DNA from: Pirellula staleyi DSM 6068
Lineage (GTDB): Bacteria; Planctomycetota; Planctomycetia; Pirellulales; Pirellulaceae
DNA length: 64,000 bases
Assembly: GCA_945875845.1 (NCBI GenBank)
Contig: CAMCMB010000022.1
Coordinates: forward strand, 1-64,000
Direction: 5' to 3'
Positions 1-8,246 of the stretch are shown here, piece by piece. Position numbers and translations under genes: made by a program. Each line of letters opens with the position of its first letter. Position 1 is the stretch's first letter. The notes under the pieces are model-generated. The model had not been told where the DNA came from, did no database searches, and was given only the letters and a program-made list of their open reading frames with translations.

Positions 1-443
1 AAAAGCTTGACTGCGAACGGCACGGCGGAGCGTGCCTGCTACTTTTGTCGGCTCTGTCCTGATACCACACATGAAAGTGTCGTGTCCCCATGTTTCTCCG
101 CCCCTCGCTCACCGGCTTGTTGCTTTAGTGAAGTCGTCATTGGGTAAGGGCGTTATGACGGACTTCCAAGTCCGTCAATGGGGTATTCGGCGGACTTGGA
201 AGTCCGTCGTACCATTAAATCAACAAGCCGTCACTCTTCGGGTTGTGATAGGACTGAAGCTTGGTGATTTGCTGAATTTCGGTGCCGCCCTGATGAAGGA
301 TGGGATCACGCGCACCATTCATGGAGAGCTCTGATTCTATCTCTGTGTCTCCGTGCCTCTGTGAGAACCAAACCAGAGCGAACTAGGGGATGCACGCGAG
401 CGGCGCTAAGGCGCAAAGATCAGGCTTGTATAATGCCACTTGG
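1..443. repeat. Gene-free left edge with a palindromic element
   Basis: No convincing gene. Positions 113-230 form a nested inverted repeat. The outer arms are cggcttgttg (113-122) and caacaagccg (221-230). Inside are two oppositely oriented copies of an element reading 'gacggacttccaagtccgtc' (158-177 and 191-208). A shorter relative, with the same ends and the same 'gtaccattaaatcaac' segment, lies at 38085-38133, so this is an interspersed element and not a local accident. The rest of the stretch shows nothing I recognise. Confidence 0.6.
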
Positions 444-1091
444 CTATTGGCTTGAAAACGCCTCGGGTGGGATGCCGGCCGTGATGCACTCGCTTGCTTT
501 GATAAGTCCTCGAGACCAAAGGGTCCGCTCGACGAACACTTTTAAAAGCGTTTCCAGTAGACTTTGTACTTCAATCGAATCCAGTACACCGAGTGCTCGC
601 GCGATCGCTTCCAAGGTGCAGAGATTGTGTTCGGAGGACTGCTTGCGCAAGAAATACTCCGAGGGCTTACCGGGTTCTAGCTTGACATGCCGGATATTCG
701 CAAACAAAGGTTCGCGTCGGATGAATCGAGTCGTCTGTCTCCAGCTTGCGTCCGGTACGATTAAATTCAATGGCCTCGCCAAACTGTTGGCGAACTCACG
801 CGTTAGAACGGTTGCGTGAGGGCTCGGGAACAAAAGCAACGACGTTTCCCCTTCCTGCGAGAGTCCTTCGAGGGACATACGTTCATGTTGCCGACCTCGA
901 ATTCGGATTTCGCTGTTTGAGAGTGCCTTGGCAGCGAGTTTCGCGGTGTTGGAGGTTAACACTTCCTCGCACGTATGCATGAGGATCACGACGCGAGTTT
1001 TGGTCTCGATTTCGGGGATACAATCGCAAAAACAGAGCGGCTTGCGGATTTCGCATCCAGGACATCGGCGAGGCGAAATGGAGGCGCGCAT
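444..1091 (-). CDS. DTW-domain tRNA-uridine aminocarboxypropyltransferase
   Basis: About 215 residues. The N-terminus carries the cysteine cluster of the family (CPGCEIRKPLCFCDCIP, roughly residues 10-26). The C-terminal half holds PDASWRQT, the variant of the D-T-W signature, followed by a downstream LCTLEAIARAL helix. DTW proteins (TapT/Tua type) transfer the 3-amino-3-carboxypropyl group of S-adenosylmethionine onto uridine in tRNA in the cytoplasm. I chose the ATG at 1091. A GTG at 1127 would add 12 residues with no domain content. The gene is single, convergent with nothing on its left, and separated from the DUF1501 gene by a repeat-bearing spacer. Confidence 0.85.
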   Translation of the reverse strand: MRASISPRRCPGCEIRKPLCFCDCIPEIETKTRVVILMHTCEEVLTSNTAKLAAKALSNSEIRIRGRQHERMSLEGLSQEGETSLLLFPSPHATVLTREFANSLARPLNLIVPDASWRQTTRFIRREPLFANIRHVKLEPGKPSEYFLRKQSSEHNLCTLEAIARALGVLDSIEVQSLLETLLKVFVERTLWSRGLIKASECITAGIPPEAFSSQ

Positions 1092-1425
1092 GGTTATGTA
1101 TTTTTCTTCGGTGGGTGGCTTGGACACATCGTTGGATGGAGACCCCCCAATCAGCTCGTCTGGTTGGTGAATAGATTGATAGCGGGTCTCCTTTTTTCAG
1201 CAGAACAGCCCATTGTAGCTTGGGACCATTGTCCCGAGCTACAATGGGACGCTCGTACGGGACAGATGGTCCCCGCCTACCTTTACGCAAACTCGCCCCT
1301 TTACGCAAACACGCCGAAAGCTGCCGATTTATCTGAAATGGCTTGCAATTTCTGCAGTCACTTCGTACGTTAAAACTCCTTCTCATCCACACCCCCCTTC
1401 GAGAGCGACTTAACCTGAGGTTTGC
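1092..1425. repeat. Spacer with hairpin element and short direct repeat
   Basis: No gene seen. Positions 1209-1248 form a near-perfect inverted repeat with outer arms cccattgtagct and agctacaatggg. At about 1280-1315 a unit of 18 bases (cctttacgcaaactcgcc) is repeated once with one change. The spacer lies between the divergent DTW and DUF1501 genes, so promoters for both should be here, but I see no clear -35/-10 pair. Confidence 0.5.
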
Positions 1426-2898
1426 ATGAGAGTCCAACAACAGCCGAGATGCAACGCATGGAATCATAGCAGCCAGCATGCATTTCAATATCTCAATGCT
1501 CTGAACGAAGAGGGGATCGTCGTTCGGTCCCGGCGCAACATGCTCAAAGCGAGCATGCAAGGCATTGCGGGCCTGTCGATCCCTTTGCTCCTCAAGGCGA
1601 ATAGCGATGCAGTTGCCAGCGGCACGGGAAGTCGCAGGAAAAAAAGTGTGATTCTGTTGTGGATGACGGGAGGCCCAAGCCAGATTGATACATGGGATCC
1701 AAAACCCGACCGGCCGCTCACCAATCGTGGTCCATTTGGCACCATCCCGACCAAGTTGCCAGGCGTTCGCATTTGCGAGCACTTGCCGAAGCAGGCCGCC
1801 ATCCTGGATCGGTTCACGATTATTCGATCGGTGAATGCGAAATTCAGCAATCATGAACCGAACATGGTTTTTCAAACAGCCAATCTGGAGGCGGAACCTC
1901 GCTCGAACCCGGAAGCCAAGCATTATCCAGCCATCGCATCCATTGTCGCCAAGGAACATGGTGCGAACCATCCAGCTATGCCACCTTACGTCGGCTTCTA
2001 TCGTTCGCCGAGCCACATCGCGTTCGGTGGAGATCTAGGGCAGCAGTTTGATCCGATGCAGGGCAACTTGGCTGCCAAGTTGCCAGTCTATGATCTTGTT
2101 GGCAACGACACGGGAAAAAATAGTTCTGGAGACCTGTTCCAACTTTCGAAGGGCCTTAGTCACGACCGCGTTCTCGATCGCCGCCAACTGCTCACGGACT
2201 TAGATCAGTTTCGCCGCGAAATTGACATCAGCGGTTCGATGGGTGCTGCCGATATCTTCCAGCAAAAAGCCGTCGACATGCTTCTCGGTCAACAAGCCCG
2301 CGAAGCTTTTGATTTGTCGCTGGAACCCGAAGTGAATCGCGAACGCTATGGAAATCATTTGTGGTGCCAGCAAGCTTTGCTTGCGCGTCGGCTTGTGGAG
2401 TCCGGCGTTGCCTTCGTTTCGATCGACCTCAGTTATCACACCGCGAGCGGAACGTGGGATAATCATGGGGATAATGTTCCACCCTATGGCGGAATCTCGC
2501 GAGGGCTCAAACCGCTGCTTCCGTTGTTCGATCATCTGCTAACCACGTTGGTTCTCGACCTCGAAGAACGAGGCCGTCTCGATGACGTACTGATCATCGC
2601 GATGGGTGAGTTTGGTAGGACTCCGATGATGGGGACCCAAGGTAGCAGCGACGGACGCGACCACTGGCCCCAAGTCATGTCGATGGCAATGGCCGGTGGT
2701 GGACTTAATCATGCACAAGTGATCGGTGCGACCCATGCCGACGGTGGCACGATCAAAGAGCGCCCCATATCTCCGGGCGATCTCGCAGCCACGATCTATC
2801 GATACTTTGATGTACCGGTCACCGGGCAATATCTTGACCGACGTGGGCGTCCTCGCAATTTCGTCGACCAAGGCGAGCCGATCGCGGAATTGTTTTAG
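1426..2898 (+). CDS. DUF1501 family exported protein (solitary)
   Basis: 490 residues. Residues 34-57 look like a twin-arginine type export signal (RSRRNMLKAS followed by a hydrophobic stretch). The DUF1501 core follows: GGPSQIDTWDPKPD at about 82-95, then GEFGRTP and GRDHWPQ near the end. DUF1501 belongs to the alkaline phosphatase/sulfatase-like fold, but no activity has been shown. In planctomycetes it usually sits beside a PSCyt1-DUF1549-DUF1553 gene. Here the partner is absent. The N-terminal 33 residues before the signal are unusually long, so the true start may lie further in at a non-ATG codon. It is convergent with the BMC operon. Confidence 0.9.
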   Translation: MRVQQQPRCNAWNHSSQHAFQYLNALNEEGIVVRSRRNMLKASMQGIAGLSIPLLLKANSDAVASGTGSRRKKSVILLWMTGGPSQIDTWDPKPDRPLTNRGPFGTIPTKLPGVRICEHLPKQAAILDRFTIIRSVNAKFSNHEPNMVFQTANLEAEPRSNPEAKHYPAIASIVAKEHGANHPAMPPYVGFYRSPSHIAFGGDLGQQFDPMQGNLAAKLPVYDLVGNDTGKNSSGDLFQLSKGLSHDRVLDRRQLLTDLDQFRREIDISGSMGAADIFQQKAVDMLLGQQAREAFDLSLEPEVNRERYGNHLWCQQALLARRLVESGVAFVSIDLSYHTASGTWDNHGDNVPPYGGISRGLKPLLPLFDHLLTTLVLDLEERGRLDDVLIIAMGEFGRTPMMGTQGSSDGRDHWPQVMSMAMAGGGLNHAQVIGATHADGGTIKERPISPGDLAATIYRYFDVPVTGQYLDRRGRPRNFVDQGEPIAELF

Positions 2899-2941
2899 TG
2901 CTTGTCCGACGAAGTTGCACGACGTTCCGCCGTAGTGATTC

Positions 2942-2962
2942 GTGCGACGCGGAGCGTCGCAC
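2942..2962. terminator. Candidate bidirectional terminator hairpin
   Basis: A perfect 9-bp stem (gtgcgacgc / gcgtcgcac) with a 3-base loop lies in the 66-bp gap between the convergent DUF1501 gene and the dehydrogenase that ends the BMC operon. There is no T-tract on either side, so it is not a textbook intrinsic terminator. Position and stem strength suggest a shared stop or 3' end stabiliser. Confidence 0.5.
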
Positions 2963-2964
2963 AA

Positions 2965-3906
2965 CTAAGCACCGACTCGCTTCATGACAGCATCCAAGGT
3001 CGGTTTGATCGCTGCCGCACTTGCTTTAAGCCCTTGCATTTCTTTGGGCCAGAGGTCGATCTCGATGCGTTGTGCCGCGCCGCAACGCCCTACCACCGTT
3101 GGTACCGAAATCGCCACGTCGCGAATGCCATAGCATGCACCATCCTGGATCGTGCTCACCGGCAAAATGCGATTCTGATCCAATACAATCGAATGAATTA
3201 CGTCTCGAATCGCGATTCCAACTGCGAAGCCTGCGCCACCCTTCTTCGAAATACACTCTGCGCCGGATCCCTTGGTCCTTGCAAAGATTTTATCGGCAAT
3301 TGTGTTGTTCCAGCCCGGGTATTTGTCCAATGGCAATGACCCGATGGTGGCGCTCGACCAAATCGGCACCATGCTGTCCCCGTGTTCACCCAAGATGATT
3401 CCACGCGTTTGCGTTGGCGCAGTCCCGAGCTGTTCGGCAATCAACGAACAAAAACGGATCGTATCCAACTGCGTCCCCAGTCCTAAAACCTGAGTTGCTG
3501 GCAGTCCAAGTTTCTTGGCCGCAACGAACGTTAAGATATCGACAGGGTTGGATACCACCAGGACCTTGGCCGTTGGCTTCACTCCCGCCTTCTTGACTTC
3601 CTCGAGGATCCCATTGAAAAGATCGGTATTGCGATTGATAAGATCCAATCGGGATTCATCCGGCTTACGGCGCAATCCAGCCGTGATGCAAATGATATCG
3701 GACGACGGGATGTGTTCGTAACTCCCCGAAGTGACGCGTTGATCGGCAACGCTGGGACTGCCATGCATGATGTCCAAGGCGTGACCGGCGGCTGCGTTCG
3801 CGTTCAAGTCAAGCAACGCGATCTCGCGGACGACACCTCCGCATTGCAGTGCAAAGCCTGCACACGAACCTACTAACCCACCACCGCCGATTATGCTGAC
3901 TTTCAT
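2965..3906 (-). CDS. BMC-associated malate/lactate dehydrogenase family protein
   Basis: 313 residues. The N-terminus is a Rossmann NAD site (SIIGGGGLVGSCAG), and the catalytic-histidine motif GEHGDS is at about residue 175. In the substrate loop (GLRRKPDESRLDLINRN) an arginine stands where malate dehydrogenases have arginine and lactate dehydrogenases have glutamine. In the PVM microcompartment a dehydrogenase of this family is thought to recycle NAD+/NADH by reducing lactaldehyde or a related compound. It is the last gene of the BMC operon, 58 bp after the aldolase. I see no clear encapsulation helix apart from a weakly amphipathic C-terminus. Family assignment is firm; the substrate is not. 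Confidence 0.85.
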   Translation of the reverse strand: MKVSIIGGGGLVGSCAGFALQCGGVVREIALLDLNANAAAGHALDIMHGSPSVADQRVTSGSYEHIPSSDIICITAGLRRKPDESRLDLINRNTDLFNGILEEVKKAGVKPTAKVLVVSNPVDILTFVAAKKLGLPATQVLGLGTQLDTIRFCSLIAEQLGTAPTQTRGIILGEHGDSMVPIWSSATIGSLPLDKYPGWNNTIADKIFARTKGSGAECISKKGGAGFAVGIAIRDVIHSIVLDQNRILPVSTIQDGACYGIRDVAISVPTVVGRCGAAQRIEIDLWPKEMQGLKASAAAIKPTLDAVMKRVGA

Positions 3907-3964
3907 TTGAACTCTGCTCTATCTTGATTCGAAATGTTGATTACCTATCGTCACACAACTAGAC

Positions 3965-4918
3965 TTAGCCTTGCAACTGCTTCATCACTTGTGCCGTGAT
4001 GAGCTTGATCAGTTGCTCTTGATCGATTCCCGCCAGCCCCTCAGCCGACGACGGACTTGCCGACGACGGACTTGCCGACGACGGACTTGCCGATGACTTA
4101 AGCACCGGTGCAATGCCTGCCATCGACTGACTCACGGATTGTTCGACTTGGTTTGAAGCGGGCATCGCTGGCGGTGCAGGGAAAGCTCGTCGTTGAACGC
4201 CCGACTCTTTCCATGAACTACGGAAGATATCGTTGGCGCACACGTCGCAGTTTTTGTACTCCTCAGTGTTGCGAGGATCCGACCAGCCCCAATTTTGTTT
4301 CAACGTCAGAAGTTCGCGCTCTTCGTTCTCTGAAAAGTACGAAATGTTGCCAAGCTGACGAGCAAGCATCAGCATGCGGCAATAGGCATCGAGGATCTCT
4401 GTCCACCAAAACGCTTGCTCGACATCGAGACCGTAGCTGACGGTTCCATGGTTCGCCAAAATAATAACGTTGGTTTTGTCCACAAAAGGCAAAATCGTTT
4501 CCGCGAAGGCTTTTCCACCCGGTGTTTCATAACGTGTGATCGGTACATCGCCGAGGAATACTTCCACTTCAGGCAGTACGCACTGTGGGATTGGCTCACG
4601 TGCGATTGCAAAAGCAGTGGCATGCGGCGGATGGCAATGCACCACGCTCTTGATGTCGGCCCGCTTCTTATAGATCTCGAGGTGCAACAAGGCTTCGCTG
4701 GATCGCTTTTTGATTCCCGATGTCTGCTTACCATTCATGTCCATTGTGCAAATGTCCTCGGTCTTGAGGAAACCTTTGCTATGCATGGTCGGAGTGCAGA
4801 GCACTTCGTTGTCGCTGATGCGAACCGTGATGTTGCCATCGTTGGCGGCTGCGAAACCTTTGTTGTAAAGGCGACGGCCGATTTCACAGATGTCTTGCTT
4901 GATCTTGTGTGGGTTCAT
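3965..4918 (-). CDS. BMC class II aldolase (fuculose/rhamnulose-phosphate type) with C-terminal encapsulation peptide
   Basis: 317 residues. The class II aldolase/adducin fold shows the zinc-ligand motif VHCHPPHATAFA, a glutamate in LPEVEVFLGD and NHGTVSYG. In the PVM locus this enzyme is expected to cleave L-fuculose- and L-rhamnulose-1-phosphate into dihydroxyacetone phosphate and L-lactaldehyde. After the catalytic domain comes a low-complexity linker with three exact PSSAS units encoded by a 15-bp tandem repeat (about 4036-4092). A short amphipathic helix (DQEQLIKLITAQVMKQLQ) then ends the protein, a typical encapsulation peptide that targets cargo to the shell. The start is the ATG at 4918. 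Confidence 0.9.
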   Translation of the reverse strand: MNPHKIKQDICEIGRRLYNKGFAAANDGNITVRISDNEVLCTPTMHSKGFLKTEDICTMDMNGKQTSGIKKRSSEALLHLEIYKKRADIKSVVHCHPPHATAFAIAREPIPQCVLPEVEVFLGDVPITRYETPGGKAFAETILPFVDKTNVIILANHGTVSYGLDVEQAFWWTEILDAYCRMLMLARQLGNISYFSENEERELLTLKQNWGWSDPRNTEEYKNCDVCANDIFRSSWKESGVQRRAFPAPPAMPASNQVEQSVSQSMAGIAPVLKSSASPSSASPSSASPSSAEGLAGIDQEQLIKLITAQVMKQLQG

Positions 4919-4977
4919 GAGTGGTTGGTTGTAGAGTGTAAGGTGTTAGGTGGTAGGTGGTAGGCGTTAGCTTTTGG

Positions 4978-5037
4978 GTGGGATAGGCTTCCAGCCTGTC
5001 TTTTTCAGAGTCACGACAGGCTGGAAGCCTATCCCAC
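4978..5037. repeat. Perfect 23-bp inverted repeat inside the BMC operon
   Basis: The arms 4978-5000 and 5015-5037 are exact inverted copies (23 bp) around a 14-base loop. It lies directly after the BMC-P stop codon and before the aldolase, in transcribed sequence. An identical 23-base arm occurs at 47170-47192, where it abuts a truncated XylR-like gene. It is preceded (about 4941-4970) by an imperfect ggtggtaggt repeat. A hairpin here could protect the upstream shell mRNA or reduce read-through into the enzyme genes; that role is inference. Confidence 0.85.
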
Positions 5038-5038
5038 T

Positions 5039-5323
5039 TTAGTTTTTCGGTATGTTTAGTTCATCGATGATGGCTGCGTTGTACGCGTCGACGGGTTTCA
5101 GACTCGGGCGAAAGGGCTGAGCCGCTTCGCCGCCATCGCTGACCGCAATGATCGAGCCATCCGATGCTCCGAGGTCGTCCCATACGACGACGAGATCGGG
5201 CTCGGCGGAAGGTCGCCCCAGTAATTTCTCACCGTACGCCTCAGCCGTCTTCAGACTGCAGCCAACAAACGTTGGGTGAACGCGGCTGAGCGTGACTCTC
5301 CCGTTGACTTGATACAGTTGCAT
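5039..5323 (-). CDS. BMC-P pentameric shell vertex protein (EutN/CcmL family), copy 1
   Basis: 94 residues, the full length of a single-domain EutN/CcmL protein. It starts MQLYQVNGRVTLSRVHP and has the conserved region VVWDDLGASDGSIIAVSDGG, where pentamer proteins carry the D-x-x-G-A-G-x-G loop. The loop is less canonical than in the other two BMC-P genes of this operon (LGASDG in place of LGAGxG). Pentamers cap the vertices of the icosahedral shell. It lies between the unknown BMC protein and the hairpin at 4978-5037. Confidence 0.9.
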   Translation of the reverse strand: MQLYQVNGRVTLSRVHPTFVGCSLKTAEAYGEKLLGRPSAEPDLVVVWDDLGASDGSIIAVSDGGEAAQPFRPSLKPVDAYNAAIIDELNIPKN

Positions 5324-5341
5324 GGTTCGATTTGCTCTCGA

Positions 5342-6016
5342 TCAAGAGTGGTTTTGAAGGTGTTGGAAAAAGCGTCGGGCAACGTTGCAGGCCGCTGGAA
5401 CGTTCCAGGACTTCGTTGACAGTACTAAAACGTTTACGGGGACTTCTCGAAGCACTTCGTCTAGGTCCGACCAATGAGCGATGACCGCGGGACGCACTCG
5501 GTCGTCCCGGGCTGCTTGCCAACAGGCTGAGTGCGGCGATTGGACAATCGCGACTCCTGCTTGATGGCCAGAACGCAATTTCTCTGCAATCGTTCGCATG
5601 GCGGTGGCGTCGTCCGCTGACTTTTCGATCACCGAAGCTTGTTTCGAGCAAAGTTGCTTAGAGATCGATGGCATCCAAGTTGCCGAGCCAACAACAACCA
5701 AGCGTTGCGGTCGCGCCAAAGCAGCAGGAACAGGGCTAGCACTGTATTTTTCGCTGCGTGCACCGCGGACCAACTCGACGCGCAACTCTCGGCAATAGTC
5801 TTTGGCGGCAGGTGTTAAGATGGCAGCCGTCCCCACCTCCAGGACTTGGATTCCGACCAGTCGATTCTTGAGCGACTGAAGGCTGATCACTTGGTCCGTA
5901 AGGCTAAGTCGGTTGGATTGGACTACCCTTTCGCCATTGGATTGCGCACCGATCGCGGTCAAGGTGCTGAGCACCCGACGAACGATGGCTTCAATTTCGG
6001 TGGCGGTTGGTGACAT
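5342..6016 (-). CDS. Conserved-looking BMC operon protein of unknown function, with N-terminal encapsulation-like helix
   Basis: About 224 residues from the ATG at 6016. The open frame extends upstream to 6100, but that part is made of heptanucleotide repeats and is probably not translated. The first residues (TATEIEAIVRRVLSTLTA) form an amphipathic helix like the encapsulation peptides on PduP and PduL of the same operon. A segment VGTAAILTPAAKDYCREL resembles wording seen in other microcompartment accessory proteins. The C-terminal part (AHWSDLDEVLREVPVNVLVL) looks like a Rossmann-type beta-alpha unit. I do not recognise an enzyme family. Its position among cargo and shell genes suggests a luminal or assembly role. 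Confidence 0.7.
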   Translation of the reverse strand: MSPTATEIEAIVRRVLSTLTAIGAQSNGERVVQSNRLSLTDQVISLQSLKNRLVGIQVLEVGTAAILTPAAKDYCRELRVELVRGARSEKYSASPVPAALARPQRLVVVGSATWMPSISKQLCSKQASVIEKSADDATAMRTIAEKLRSGHQAGVAIVQSPHSACWQAARDDRVRPAVIAHWSDLDEVLREVPVNVLVLSTKSWNVPAACNVARRFFQHLQNHS

Positions 6017-6020
6017 GGGG

Positions 6021-6122
6021 GAAGTTGGAAGTTGGAAGTTGGAAATCTGAAATCTGAAATTTGAAATTTGAAATTTGAAGCTGGAATCCTTTTCCCTCAA
6101 GCCTCAAGCCTCACGCCTCACG
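6021..6122. repeat. Two heptanucleotide repeat arrays
   Basis: Ten successive 7-base units start at 6021 (gaagttg three times, gaaatct twice, gaaattt three times, gaagctg, gaatcct). After a short gap come four units of cctcaag/cctcacg (6095-6122), which overlap the last codons of the next BMC-P gene. The second motif reads ttgaggc on the other strand and recurs as (tgaggct)n at 24287-24314, immediately upstream of mch. Regular 7-base periodicity with drift between unit types suggests slippage-generated spacer DNA. Confidence 0.8.
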
Positions 6123-6388
6123 CCTGCGATATCATCGACTAGGCCTAGGACGGCCCAGCGGATGGGACTGTTTTCGACGCCAAATATTTCCTTTACGGCT
6201 CCGCCATCGCTGGTCAGCATGACGGTTTCGCCTGCGCCTGCACCTAGGTGATCGACCGCCAAGAGCGGCGGACCGTCCGGCGATTTGGCATCGGACAGCA
6301 TGGGCTGACACACCAACAGCTTGAGGTTATCAAGCGTCCGGTGTTTAACCGTCGATGTTACATTTCCAAGTACGAGAGCTATTTGCAT
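6104..6388 (-). CDS. BMC-P pentameric shell vertex protein, copy 2
   Basis: 94 residues, EutN/CcmL family, beginning MQIALVLGNVTSTVKH and carrying the canonical loop AVDHLGAGAGETVMLTSDGG. The C-terminal residues (AGVRREA) are encoded by the heptad repeat at 6095-6122, so the natural C-terminus may have been altered by that repeat. It sits 13 bp after the aldehyde dehydrogenase stop. Three pentamer genes in one operon is the arrangement known for PVM microcompartments. Confidence 0.93.
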   Translation of the reverse strand: MQIALVLGNVTSTVKHRTLDNLKLLVCQPMLSDAKSPDGPPLLAVDHLGAGAGETVMLTSDGGAVKEIFGVENSPIRWAVLGLVDDIAGVRREA

Positions 6389-6401
6389 GTATCTTTGGTT
6401 T

Positions 6402-7862
6402 CTACAGGTGGCTGATGCCGCCGAGTACGTGCAGATCTTCGATCAGGGAGCAGCGTCGTTCTCGGGTGAATGTAAGTGGTGTCGTAACCCCTTCGCCGGT
6501 TGGACCCGCGATCGAGAACGACAGGTAACCTTCACCTCCAAGACCGAGCGAGGCCATACACGGTCCGTTCTTTACGAACAAGGTGGTGTCCATGAGACGC
6601 CCCATCTTGGTCATGTTCCGAACGTTGCGTGAATGAATGATACTCGTGTGGCGGTATCCATGTTCGGCTTGCTGTGCCAGTCGAACCGCTTCGTCGAAGT
6701 CGCGGCAACGAACGAAAGGAACAAACGGCATCATTTGTTCGGTTTGAACAAATGGGTGATCGGAAGTCGTTTCGCCAAAGACCAACTCGACTTTAGGGTC
6801 GATTGTGCGGCCTGCGGCGGCTGCGAGTTTCACTGCGTCTTGACCCAAAAGCTCTTTCTTGGCCCCGTAGTGTTTGTCTGCTCCTTCGCCTACGACTTGC
6901 AATGCAGCCTGGGTCAGTCGGTCGATTTCGCTGGCGTTGAGTCGGACCGCACCCGCTCGTTCCATAGCGGACATCATTGCGTCGAAGACACTCGCAACCA
7001 CGAAGACTTCCTTTTCTGCGATACAGAGCAGATTGTTGTCGTAGGCAGCACCTTGGATGATGCAGCGGGCAGCATGGTCAAGGTCGGCGGTTTCGTCGAC
7101 GACCACAGGCGGATTACCGGGACCGGCTACCACGGCGCGTTTGCCGCTGTTGAGGGCCGCTCTGGCAACCGCAGGACCGCCGGTCACACAAATGAGTGCA
7201 ACGCTGCGGTGCTTGAAGAGTTGCTGGGCGGTTTCCAAAGTCGGTTCGCAAATGAGAGAGATCAAATTGTCGATTCCGAGGTCCGCATGGATGGCTTGAT
7301 TAAACCGTCGAACTCCTTCGGCGGCAACTCTGCGTCCACTTGGGTGTGGGTTGACGACCACTGTGTTACCGCCAGCGATCATACTGACTGCATTGCCTGT
7401 AATGGTTGGGAGCGAGTGGGTCACAGGAGTGATTGCTCCGATGACACCAAACGGTGCATGTTCGATGACGGCCAAGCCGTAATCACCGCTGAAGCATTCC
7501 GTTTTGAGGAACTCGACGCCAGGCGTTCGTTCGCCGAGCGTCTTGAGTTTGGCGATCTTGTGCTCGAGTCGACCGATCTTGGTCTCTTCCATTTCCATCG
7601 TGCCGAGTTCGACACAATTCTCGATCGAGATGCGACGGATATGGTCGATGATTTTCTTGCGGTCCGAGATCGGGCGTTCTCGCAGATGTTCGAAGGCGGT
7701 GCGAGCAGATCGCACGGCGTCCTCGACGTTGCTGAAGAGCCCGAAACGGCCCAGGGCCAGACTGTTCGTTGTGGAGGAACTCGGTGCCGCTGTTTGCTTG
7801 CCGCGAACTTCGCTGAGCACTTGTTCGACGACCGAGCGAATAAGATTTTCGTTGATTTGCAT
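6402..7862 (-). CDS. pduP: CoA-acylating aldehyde dehydrogenase of the microcompartment (PduP-like)
   Basis: 486 residues. An N-terminal amphipathic encapsulation helix (NENLIRSVVEQVLSEVRG) is followed by a serine-rich linker and then the aldehyde dehydrogenase domain. The catalytic cysteine lies in AAYDNNLLCIAEKEV, the form typical of PduP/EutE enzymes, and GPGNPPVVV and the C-terminal GPCMASLGLGGEG segments fit the same group. It would convert lactaldehyde (or propionaldehyde) plus CoA and NAD+ to the acyl-CoA inside the shell. It is flanked on both sides by BMC-P genes. Confidence 0.93.
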   Translation of the reverse strand: MQINENLIRSVVEQVLSEVRGKQTAAPSSSTTNSLALGRFGLFSNVEDAVRSARTAFEHLRERPISDRKKIIDHIRRISIENCVELGTMEMEETKIGRLEHKIAKLKTLGERTPGVEFLKTECFSGDYGLAVIEHAPFGVIGAITPVTHSLPTITGNAVSMIAGGNTVVVNPHPSGRRVAAEGVRRFNQAIHADLGIDNLISLICEPTLETAQQLFKHRSVALICVTGGPAVARAALNSGKRAVVAGPGNPPVVVDETADLDHAARCIIQGAAYDNNLLCIAEKEVFVVASVFDAMMSAMERAGAVRLNASEIDRLTQAALQVVGEGADKHYGAKKELLGQDAVKLAAAAGRTIDPKVELVFGETTSDHPFVQTEQMMPFVPFVRCRDFDEAVRLAQQAEHGYRHTSIIHSRNVRNMTKMGRLMDTTLFVKNGPCMASLGLGGEGYLSFSIAGPTGEGVTTPLTFTRERRCSLIEDLHVLGGISHL

Positions 7863-7880
7863 TGGTGTTCTACGTGTTCG

Positions 7881-8189
7881 TTATTGGCGCTTGTAGACGT
7901 TGTTTTTTTCGATGTGCACCGTGTCGACGATGCCGATAATGACGCAATCGATGGGCAGTTTGTTTGTCTCGGGGGTGAACCGAGCACTGCTCCCCTGCGT
8001 GATCAAGACCATGTCGCCGACCCCGGCGCCGAGAGTATCCACGGCGATAAAAGTGCGGCCTGTCGTGATTAACTCGGAACGCTTCTTCGGTTCCAAACGA
8101 AAGGGCTCTACGACGAGCAGCTTTTGGCCGATCATCGTGTCCACCTTTTGTGTGGAGACAATGGCTCCGGTAACTTTTGCAACGAACAT
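7881..8189 (-). CDS. BMC-P pentameric shell vertex protein, copy 3
   Basis: 102 residues, EutN/CcmL family. It starts MFVAKVTGAIVSTQKV and holds AVDTLGAGVGDMVLITQGSS, the conserved pentamer loop, then a C-terminal CVIIGIVDTVHIEKNN strand. This is the most canonical of the three pentamer proteins here and the longest. It lies 18 bp upstream of pduP and 57 bp downstream of the acetate kinase stop. Confidence 0.95.
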   Translation of the reverse strand: MFVAKVTGAIVSTQKVDTMIGQKLLVVEPFRLEPKKRSELITTGRTFIAVDTLGAGVGDMVLITQGSSARFTPETNKLPIDCVIIGIVDTVHIEKNNVYKRQ

Positions 8190-8246
8190 GGGTCTGTCTC
8201 TTGTGTTGACTCCGGCCTTGCCGGCTAAACGTGGCGGTTGGGCCTA

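Noticed and set aside
883-2016. 377-codon minus-strand open frame across the DTW and DUF1501 genes
   Set aside because: It crosses two genes and a repeat spacer, and its translation matches nothing; both overlapping genes have convincing motifs.
5017-6100. Upstream start at 6100 for the unknown BMC protein
   Set aside because: The added 28 residues (FKFQISNFRFQISNF...) are a direct translation of the heptad repeat; the ATG at 6016 starts the encapsulation-like helix.
6633-8072. 479-codon plus-strand open frame
   Set aside because: It is antisense to pduP and a BMC-P gene, both of which have clear family motifs; the plus-strand translation has no fold and is cysteine/histidine rich as expected for an antisense frame.
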